A stretch of 64,000 nt of DNA from Prevotellaceae bacterium. GTDB lineage: Bacteria > Bacteroidota > Bacteroidia > Bacteroidales > UBA932. The notes under the pieces are model-generated. The model had not been told where the DNA came from, did not search any database, and saw nothing but the letters and a program-made list of their open reading frames with translations. Each line of letters opens with the position of its first letter. The first letter of the stretch is position 1. The stretch covers positions 62,001 to 126,000 of the forward strand of contig JAISBU010000033.1 of assembly GCA_031266015.1 (NCBI GenBank). The letters run 5' to 3'. A program made the position numbers and the translations under genes. Shown piece by piece: positions 46,485 through 55,300 of the stretch.

Positions 46485-48179
46485 ATGAGCAAAACAGGAA
46501 CAGGAGCAGAGTCGTTGATGCTATCGCTGATGGCGGAAAGGGTTGATACAATTTTTGGTTACCCCGGTGGAGCCATTATGCCCGTTTTCGATAGCATGTA
46601 CGACTATTTAGGCAAGTTGAACTATATACTTACTCGTCATGAGCAAGGTGCAGTGCATGCTGCGCAAGGTTATGCTCGAGTGAGCGGAAAGGTTGGCGTG
46701 TGCATCGCAACCTCCGGTCCGGGCGCTACTAACCTTATTACCGGCGTTGCAGATGCAATGATAGACTCCACTCCTCTAGTATGCATTGTAGGTCAGGTTG
46801 GCGCACAGCTCTTGGGTACTGATGCGTTTCAGGAGGCAGACGTTGTTGGCATATCCATGCCTGTTACCAAGTGGAACTATCAAATTACAGAGGCCGATGA
46901 AGTGGCGGAAGTTATTGCAAAAGCTTTTTATGTAGCATCATCCGGCCGGCCGGGGCCTGTGGTGCTTGACTTTACCAAGAATGCACAGATAGGAAAAACA
47001 GCGTTGAAAGAGTACAAGCGGTGTAGTTTTTTCCGCAGCTATATTCCCGCTCCTATTCCTAAAAGTGAAGAAGTTAGTGCGGCAGCAGATTTAATTAATG
47101 CGGCTAAAAAGCCGTTTGCCTTAATTGGACAAGGTGTAACCATTGCCAACGCAGAAAAAGAGGTTGTAGAATTATTGGAAAAAGCAGATATCCCTTTTGG
47201 ATGGACTTTGTTGGGTAAATCCGCTGTGCCAGGCAGCCATCCGCTTAACATGGGAATGTTGGGCATGCACGGAGGCTACGCGCCAAACGCCAAAACCAAC
47301 GAGTGCGATGTGCTTATTGCTATTGGAATGCGTTTTGACGATCGTGTTACCAGCGATGTAAAAATGTATGCTCCGCAGGCAAAAGTGGTTCATATGGAAA
47401 TTGATAAGGCCGAGATAAGCAAGAATATAAAGGCGCATGCTCCGGTATTGGGCAATATAAAAGAAACCGTACCAATGCTTGTAGCCAAGGTGCACGGCGC
47501 GAAACATGCTGAGTGGATTGCCTCTTTTGCTCCGCTTTATAAAGAAGAAAAAGAAAAGGTAATAGATAAGCAGCTTCATCCTAAAGGTAATGACATTACA
47601 ATGGGTGAGGCTATCAATCTTTTCAGCGAAAAAACGGCAGGCGAGGCTATTTTGGTAACCGATGTGGGACAACAACAAATGTTTGCCGCTCGCTACTTTA
47701 ATGTAAACAAACCCCGCTCTGTAGTAACCTCCGGAGGATTGGGAACTATGGGATTTGGCCTGCCTTCGGCCATAGGTGCAAAAGTTGCTGCGCCGGATCG
47801 TGAGGTTATCCTATTTGCCGGAGATGGTGGTATTCAAATGACCATACAAGAGCTGGGTACCATTATGCAAAGCGATATTGGAGTAAAGATTGTAATTCTG
47901 AACAACGGATATTTAGGCATGGTACGTCAGTGGCAGGAACTTTTCCATCAAAAACGTTACTCTTCTACACCACTTGCCAACCCTGATTTTGTTATGGTTG
48001 CAAAGGCGTATAGTATTGCGGCAAAAAAGGTAGCTAAGCGGGACGAACTGGCAAGCACAATAGATGAAATGCTGAATCACAAAGGTGCGTATTTGTTAGA
48101 GATAGCGGTAGAGGCGGAAGACAACGTATTCCCTATGGTTCCCGCAGGTGCGCCGTTAAGCAGTATTAGGTTTGAATAA
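46485..48179 (+). CDS. ilvB: Acetolactate synthase large subunit
   Basis: A 564-residue ThDP enzyme. FGYPGGAIMPVFD, the catalytic glutamate in RHEQGAVHAA, ATSGPGATNLITG, FAD-domain features and the ThDP/metal motif GDGGIQMTIQEL...NNGYLGMVRQW are present. It condenses pyruvate (or pyruvate with 2-ketobutyrate) in branched-chain amino-acid synthesis. The regulatory subunit gene follows 47 bp downstream. Confidence 0.94.
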   Translation: MSKTGTGAESLMLSLMAERVDTIFGYPGGAIMPVFDSMYDYLGKLNYILTRHEQGAVHAAQGYARVSGKVGVCIATSGPGATNLITGVADAMIDSTPLVCIVGQVGAQLLGTDAFQEADVVGISMPVTKWNYQITEADEVAEVIAKAFYVASSGRPGPVVLDFTKNAQIGKTALKEYKRCSFFRSYIPAPIPKSEEVSAAADLINAAKKPFALIGQGVTIANAEKEVVELLEKADIPFGWTLLGKSAVPGSHPLNMGMLGMHGGYAPNAKTNECDVLIAIGMRFDDRVTSDVKMYAPQAKVVHMEIDKAEISKNIKAHAPVLGNIKETVPMLVAKVHGAKHAEWIASFAPLYKEEKEKVIDKQLHPKGNDITMGEAINLFSEKTAGEAILVTDVGQQQMFAARYFNVNKPRSVVTSGGLGTMGFGLPSAIGAKVAAPDREVILFAGDGGIQMTIQELGTIMQSDIGVKIVILNNGYLGMVRQWQELFHQKRYSSTPLANPDFVMVAKAYSIAAKKVAKRDELASTIDEMLNHKGAYLLEIAVEAEDNVFPMVPAGAPLSSIRFE

Positions 48180-48226
48180 ATAGCGAATACAGCGGGCAAA
48201 ACAGAGACTTAAAAAGCTGAAATTTC

Positions 48227-48817
48227 ATGGAGCAAAAACAAGAATATACAATTACGGCGTTCACCGAAAATGCAGTAGGTTTGCTTAATCGCATTACCAT
48301 AATTTTTACGAGAAGGCATATCAATATTGAAAGCCTTACCGTTTCGGCATCGGCGCTGCAAGGGATACATAAGTTTACCATTGTAGTGAATACCACGGAA
48401 GATCAAGTACAAAAGGTGGTGAATCAAATAGAGAAGCTGGTTGAGGTACTTAAATCTTTTTACCATACCAATGATGAAATTGTACATCAAGAGCTGGCGC
48501 TATACAAGCTTCCTACCAAGGGATTACTGGAGGGCAATCAGGTTGAACAAATTGTGCGAGAGCATGCGGCGCGTATTCTTGAAGTTACGCCGAGCTTTAC
48601 TACCATTGAGCTCACGGGGTACAAGCATGAGCTGGTGCTGCTGTTTGAAAGGCTGGACAAAGCTTGCGGTGTACTGCAATATACCAGCTCCGGTCGTATA
48701 GCGGTACATAGGGCAAAGCAAGAAGTTCTTACAGATCATGTTGAGGCCTTGGCAAAACTTAAGGGCGAAAATAAAATTGACAAGGTGTCCGGGAAAACCT
48801 GGGATTGGCTCACGTAG
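48227..48817 (+). CDS. ilvN: Acetolactate synthase small (regulatory) subunit
   Basis: 196 residues. An N-terminal ACT domain (YTITAFTENAVGLLNRITIIFTRR) binds feedback valine and activates the large subunit; a C-terminal IlvH-type domain follows (VEQIVREHAARILEVTPSF). Last gene of the ilv cluster; no clear hairpin terminator is visible after it before the promoter at 48931. Confidence 0.9.
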   Translation: MEQKQEYTITAFTENAVGLLNRITIIFTRRHINIESLTVSASALQGIHKFTIVVNTTEDQVQKVVNQIEKLVEVLKSFYHTNDEIVHQELALYKLPTKGLLEGNQVEQIVREHAARILEVTPSFTTIELTGYKHELVLLFERLDKACGVLQYTSSGRIAVHRAKQEVLTDHVEALAKLKGENKIDKVSGKTWDWLT

Positions 48818-48930
48818 TCTTCGATGTGTACAGTTGCAGGTAAGAAAAAATTAGCCTTTGCGCTCATGCAGTTTTACATACCGTACAATAAAAAAAAGAT
48901 TCTGCCGTTATAAAGATTGTAGAGGTGTAT

Positions 48931-48962
48931 TTTGTAAAAAGCAAAAAATTGCATTACCTTTG
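48931..48962 (+). promoter_or_regulatory. Promoter of the giant FISUMP gene
   Basis: TTTG (48931-48934), 20-bp spacer, TACCTTTG (48955-48962): a full consensus match. Transcription would begin near 48969, giving a leader of about 345 nt before the ATG at 49314. Confidence 0.75.
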
Positions 48963-48990
48963 CCTCAATAAGTATTTGAAAATCAAAAGC

Positions 48991-49025
48991 AATCATCTGC
49001 ATATCGCCTTGATATACAGATGATT
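48991..49025 (+). promoter_or_regulatory. Leader hairpin 1 of the FISUMP gene
   Basis: AATCATCTG (48991-48999) pairs with CAGATGATT (49017-49025). After one C-A mismatch, ATATC pairs with GATAT, with loop GCCTT. This gives 14 base pairs close to the expected 5' end of the transcript. Confidence 0.7.
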
Positions 49026-49099
49026 ATAGATAAATCAGGGTGGTAATTATTATAGCGAAAAACAGGAAAAAACCAGTATAGAAATATAGCGTAAGCGTA

Positions 49100-49163
49100 C
49101 TTCTTATCGTCTTGTGCCGGAAAATCTGCAAAATTTTACTTAAGCGAACAAGATAAGACGAAG
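49100..49163 (+). promoter_or_regulatory. Leader hairpin 2 of the FISUMP gene (possible antiterminator strand)
   Basis: CTTCTTATCGTCTTGT (49100-49115) can pair with ACAAGATAAGACGAAG (49148-49163) at 13 of 16 positions. The 3' arm can instead pair with 49209-49217 in the terminator stem (9 bp with one bulged G). Confidence 0.55.
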
Positions 49164-49195
49164 CTCTTTCGATACACTGCATTTGATTGCGGAGT

Positions 49196-49273
49196 AGCGT
49201 GGGTTGACCTTATTTGTCCTTAGAGAAATCACAGAATTTCAGTTGACAAATAAGATCAGCCCACGCTCTTTTT
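49196..49273 (+). terminator. Terminator-like hairpin in the FISUMP leader (candidate attenuator)
   Basis: Left arm 49196-49218 (AGCGTGGGTTGACC...) pairs with right arm 49245-49267 (...CAGCCCACGCT) over 23 positions with one G-T and one C-A. It is followed by CTTTTT (49268-49273). It lies 40 nt before the start codon and downstream of the promoter at 48931, so it could stop transcription before the gene. Confidence 0.7.
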
Positions 49274-49313
49274 GCATATGCTAAAGAAAATAAATCTGCA
49301 ATCATATTATTTC

Positions 49314-52300
49314 ATGAGACGTAAACTATTCATACTGATCGGTATACTACTATCGACGGTAGTTGTTCGGGCAAGCGAGGTAGCCTACTTGACTCGTACC
49401 AATGTAGATCTGAAAAATCGCCTGATCTATGGGGAGCTGGTATACGACGCTCCTGACCAGTGCGGGCGGTACGAGCTTCGGTTTCGTACCGAAGTTCATA
49501 GAGGTGGAACCATTGTGTCTACCCGGCGCGTCAGTCCGATCGGCTCTGCCATTGTAAGTAATACCGATCGGTATACTTTGGCGGGCGACAGCGCTATAAC
49601 CTCTCTTACGGCCAGCGGCTACAAGATCAAGGCTAATCTTCCTGCAAACGTGCAACCTTCGGATAGCGTAGCCTTGGCCGTTGAGGTGTATAAGAAAGCA
49701 GACGAGTGCTCTAGCTGTGGTGTAGGAGGTACCAGGTTGACCTTCACCGAGCATGACATAGCCCCGGATTGCCCGTATTCCAACCTGAACGACCCCCAGC
49801 TGCTAGCCTGTAACCTGGCTAGCAGCGGAGCCGGACGGCGATGGGAGCTTTACTATAAAGATGTTCGTGATTGCAAAATATACCGTACGGTACATCAGGT
49901 TGGCAGCACAAAATTTTGGATGGCGCAAAACCTTAGCTGGGACGGCGCCGGTAAGAGCTACCCCACTGCCACCAGTAGCGACACCATCGGTAAGCTATAC
50001 ACCTGGTACGAAGCCGTTACCGGACAGAAAGACGGCACTCTCCAAGCTGATAGCTATGTTCCTGTCAATCAAAATATTGGTCCTCAAGGTGTATGTCCCT
50101 CCGGCTGGCATGTGCCCACCACTAAAGAGTGGCACGATCTTGGGCTAGCCTTTGGTAGTGGCGTTACCGCTCAGGGTGATGACTGGAACAGCCGGGTGCT
50201 GTCCGAAATGGCTGCTTTTGGCGATGATCCCAACAGCTTCAAGACCAAAGCACACTTGAATAACCAGAACGACCGCTACGGATTCAGCTGGAAGGCTAGC
50301 CCCTTTGACGGAGTTCAGCCCGTGGGTGGCGGCAACGTTCGCTACGGCGCTCTTTGGACTGTTCCCCTTACGTGGAGTAATGACCTGTCTGTGAGCCGTA
50401 TAGTGGCCAGCCCCCGCAGCGGTGTGTGGGCCAACAACCCTATTACCGCCGACAATAGCCAGGGTCAAAAGAGCGACTACTTGCCCGTGCGCTGCGTGAG
50501 CGGCCAGGGCGAAGAGGTGCTCGCCGGCGCCCCAAAAGTTCTCCAAAAGCTCAACGTCACCAGCCTCACCGCTTATCCGGTCGATATTGCCGACCGTGGC
50601 AGCACCCTTAAGCTTGCGGTGCAGAGCGCCGTGCAGCCTGCCGGTACCATGTATTCCTGGAAGGCTACGCCCCTTGACGGCGGCGATGCGTGGGATATGG
50701 GCGCCTCTACCGGCGCCACTAGCCTGACTACCACCACACCGGCAGTTAACTTTGATGCACAGTACGAAATTAGCGTGGTGATGAGCGCCCCCGGGTACAT
50801 ATCGGGGACTAAGAGCCTGACTTACGCCATTAGGGGCTGCGACCCCGTGGTGCAGGGCGCCATGCCGAACAACCTGACCGCCTGCCCCGGCGCCACCCTT
50901 CCCGCGCTGAACCCAACGGCCATTGGCGGCGTTGCGCCGTTGAACTACCAGTGGCAGATGCGTATAGGCTCGGGCAGCTGGGCGTCTATTGCGACCAACG
51001 GTACAAGCCAGAGCTACACGCCCACGGCGCCTAGCGGGGTAAGCCAGACGGCGTACTACCGGAGGGCTGTAACCAGCTGTGGTCAAACAACATACAGCGA
51101 CGAGTGGAAGGTAACCACCTACGATAAAATTACGCAGCCTGCCGTGCTTGCGCTTATAACGCTTTGCACAAACTCCACTGCAACCCGCAGCTATGGGGTG
51201 GCTACCGGTGGAACCAGCGCGTATACCTACCTATGGCAGAGCAGCACGGATAATGTGGCGTGGTCTGACGGCGCGGGAGCTAACAACGCACAGAACTACA
51301 CCTTTACCACCGGCGCTACCGATAACTCTTACCTTTACCACCGGCGTATTGCCACCAGCAGCACTTGTCCGACCATTAAGGATACAAGCGTGGTGCACCC
51401 AACGCGCGTATATAGCTCCGGTCCCGCATTTACTATCGTCACGCCTGCAAATACTAATGTTTCCGTATGCCCGGATCAAACGGGAGTGCCGGTATCTAAC
51501 GTTACGGTAACGGCTCCGGCAGGATCCACCGTTACCACCGTACAGTGGCAGAAGATGACCACCATAGCAAAAGCAAATTCAGCATGGGCGAATGAGGGTA
51601 CCGCCGCCACGCCAAATACGGCGACCGCTACTGCTACCCATACCGCCGTAACCGCATTGACCGGAAATAATGATGTGCTGTACTATAGAGTTAGAGCGGT
51701 AGCTTGCGGCGTTGAGGCATTTTCTGCAAACGTGCTTGTAGCCACCACTCAGGGCATGCGTACAAACCCGAGCCTGGGCGCACAAAAAGCATGTCCGGGA
51801 GCAAGCGTAACCTTAGCTCCTGCCGTTGCTACTGCAGGGCAGGGAACCATCACCTACAAGTGGCAGTGGAGCGATAATGGTGACAATACCTCCTTTACAG
51901 ATGTTACTACGCCCGTTGCTGCCGGTACTTGGTCTACTGCTAACGTTAGCATAACAACACAAGCGCCTGCTACAGAGGAAGTTACTAAATATTACCGGCG
52001 TGTAGCCCGTAGTAGCTGCAGCGTAGCGGAAAACTACGGAACCCCTATATCGTTAACGGCAATTTCTACTGTTACGCAGCCTGCGCTGGCCGATGTACAG
52101 GCCTGTGTGGGCGGCGACGTAATACTTACGCTGGCCGCAGCCACCGGCGCTTCCGGTATAACCTACCAGTGGCAGCAGCTGAATGTGGGCGACAACGAGT
52201 GGGAAAATATTGCCGCACCCAATGGTACCGCGCTGAACTGTACTGTACCTTCGCCAACAGCGGGGAGCCAAAACTACTACCGGCGTCTGGCCACAGCGCC

Positions 52301-55300
52301 CGGCTGCGGTAGCGTAGCGAGCAACAGCACAACGGTTACTGCCATGCAGTCCTACGTTACCGTAAAGAACTTGCAGGCTCTTTACGAGGCTCCTGCAGGC
52401 ATAACCGTTTCGCTAGCCCCGGTGGTGGCCTCGCAGGGCGCCGTTACCTACCAATGGCTAAGCAGCCCCGACGGAGCTGTCTACACCCCTGTAGTCGGAA
52501 CCGTCGGTACGCAACCGGCGATGGCCGTAACGCTTACCGGCGACGGCGAGTATAGCCCCTACTACAGGCTGGTGTATAGCGCCGCCTGTAACGCCACCCC
52601 CGACACTACCGCCCCCACGCGAGTATTTGCCTCGCTGGGATGCCCCTACAAAGGCCTGGATATGATACCCAACTCCTGCGCCCGCCGTACAGCAGGCGAG
52701 CAAAACTGGGAAGCCTACATTGTAGACAAACGCAACAGCAAAGAGTACCGCATTGTGCAGATGCCCGGCGGCGACTGGTGGTTTGCCGAAAACCTGGCCT
52801 TCAAAAAAGGCGAGGAGCAGAAAGACTGGCAGTACTCTTTTGATAACGACCCCAGCTACTTTGACAAGCTGGGCCTGCAGTACCCCTACTTTAACCAGCC
52901 CTGTCCGGCAGGCTGGAAAGCGCCGGAGCCAACCGACTGGAGCAAAATGCTAAACTGCGCTAACGGAAATTGCGCCGCAACAACCTTCAACCTCAACTTT
53001 GAGACAGACGCATTTTTTACCGGCGGCGGATACACATTGCCTATAGGACAGTTGGTTGCCAAGCTGCGCGTAACGGAGATGCCCTGGAGGGCAAACTCCA
53101 TCGGTAGTCTGACGAACCCAACCATTGTCGGAACAGACGACTGGGGTTTCTCCATGAGAAGCAGCGGTTACGGCTCATCCAGTACAGACGGCGTTAACTA
53201 TGGTGCGTTCAGGGCCTCTACGGCTAACGCTTGGAATGTGTTTCTTGGCTACTACAGCTGTGTAAATTGCGGCATAGTTAGGCAGTATACTTCGGGAACA
53301 ATCAACGATATGAAGACCTGCTGCGGCTCGGCAGGAGCCTACGTGCGCTGCGTTTTCGACAGCGTACAGGCCACCGCCACCGCCCCCGAAAAGATAGAGG
53401 CAACCTACATTGCCCTGGCCAACGACGGCACGTCGGGTACCACCACCCTTACCGCAAGCGGTGGCGTGGAAGCTATGGGCGGCGAGTACCGCTGGGGAAC
53501 CGGCGCTATAGGAACCAACGTAATACCAAACCAGAATACCTCCACGCTTGAAAACGTAAACCCTTCAGTAACAACCACGTATTGGGTACAGCGCAGCAAC
53601 GCTGACGGCACGTGGGCTTCCGGAGCAGCAACCATGGAAATTGTGCTGCAGCCCTGCCCCTACGCCGAATCCGACAGGGTGCAGCTCGAGCTGTGCCGTC
53701 GGCGTGGTGCAGGCGAAAAAAACTGGGAAGCCTACGTGCGCGACAGCCGCGACAGCAAAACCTACCGCATAGTGCGCCTGCCCGACGGCCAGTGGTGGAT
53801 GGCGCAAAACCTCAACTACACCAGCGGGCTTACCTACCAGGAGCAGGCCGCCTCTCCCACAATTGCTACCGATGCCGCCGCTATTACTGCCGTAACGGGC
53901 AGCTACTGGTGCCCGCAGGGCGTATACGTGGGCGATGCCGCCACGGTAGTGCCCGGCGGCGCGGCAGCCTGCAACCTGTGGGGAGCCTTTTACTCATGGC
54001 CAACCGCCATGAGCCTCAACGGTAATGGAACGCTTAGCGCAAGCAGCTCAAGCGCCCCAAGCGGCGTGCAGGGCGTATGTCCTGGCGGCTGGCACCTGCC
54101 CTCGCACCCCGAGTGGGCCACCATGCTGGCCTGCGTTACTCTGGGCAACTGCAGCGACGGAACCTACCTTAGCGCTTACGACCAGTGGCTGGGCGACAAC
54201 ATTCGCTACCTTAAGGGAAAAGAAGTACGCAACCCGGTGCTGCCAACCCTGATGACCTGGATTAACGGCCCCGTGGCAACGAACGGTACTGACGATTGGG
54301 GCTTCTCTCTTTACCCTGCGGGCTACCGCCACGAGAACGGCAACTACTACGTTATGGGCATATACGGCTTGTTTGAATCGGCAACGGAAAATCCGGTTAA
54401 TAGTCTTTACCGGCGTGCAGTGGCGTTATACTATGGCAGAAGAGAGCCATACATGGCAACCTCGTACCTGAAGGTGCGCTCCTTCTCTGTACGCTGTGCG
54501 CGCGCCGCCGCCGCCACAGGCTTAACCTCCGCACCGCCCGAGTACCTCAATGCCAGCTACACCGCCATAGGTACGCCAACCTCTGTTACGCTGACCGCCG
54601 TAGGGGCGCAAACCGTAACAGGAACGCAGTATGAGTGGGGGCGCGGAACGGTGGTAGGACAAAACCCAATTATCCGCATTACCGAAAACATTTTCACCCT
54701 TACCCCCGACAACGCGGCGGATACCGCCTTTTGGGTACGGCTGGTGGAATCCGATGGCATCACCTTTAGCGCAGGCGTTACCATTACCGTAAAAATACAG
54801 CCCGAAACCTGCCCCTACAAGGGAGGAGACCTTATTACCGGAACCTGCAAGTTGCGTACCGGAAAAGCCCGAAACTGGACCGCGCAAATTAAAGACCCGC
54901 GCGACGGCAAAACCTACCCCATAGTGCTGCTGCCCGACGGCAGGTGGTGGATGGCAGAAAACCTCCGCTACACTAAAGGTCTTACAGACGCCGTAATGGG
55001 AAACCTGCCAAGCACCGCCACCACCATGGCCGCCGGAGCGGTCTTCAAAGGCTACTACTGGTGTCCCTCAGCGGCAAACCTGGTCGATACCGAGACAAAA
55101 GGGTTGGCCTCGCAGTGCGAAAAGTACGGCGCACTTTACCCCTGGCTAACGGCTATGAGTCAGGACGGTAAGGGCAACACCGAGGCCATCACCGACGCCG
55201 TGCCAAGTACCGCCCGCGGGGTATGCCCGCTGGGCTGGCACTTGCCCTCAGTGCCGGAAACGCAGGCCATGCTCGATTGCGTGGAGGGTAACTGCGACCG

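Noticed and set aside
49020-49046. Eight-codon leader peptide (MIIDKSGW) in the FISUMP leader
   Set aside because: Very short, overlaps hairpin 1 and has no run of a regulatory amino acid; not enough to call.
50145-51086. 313-codon minus-strand frame opposite the giant gene, plus several shorter ones
   Set aside because: They are mirror frames of GC-rich repetitive coding sequence; no recognisable motifs, and the plus-strand protein is clearly real.
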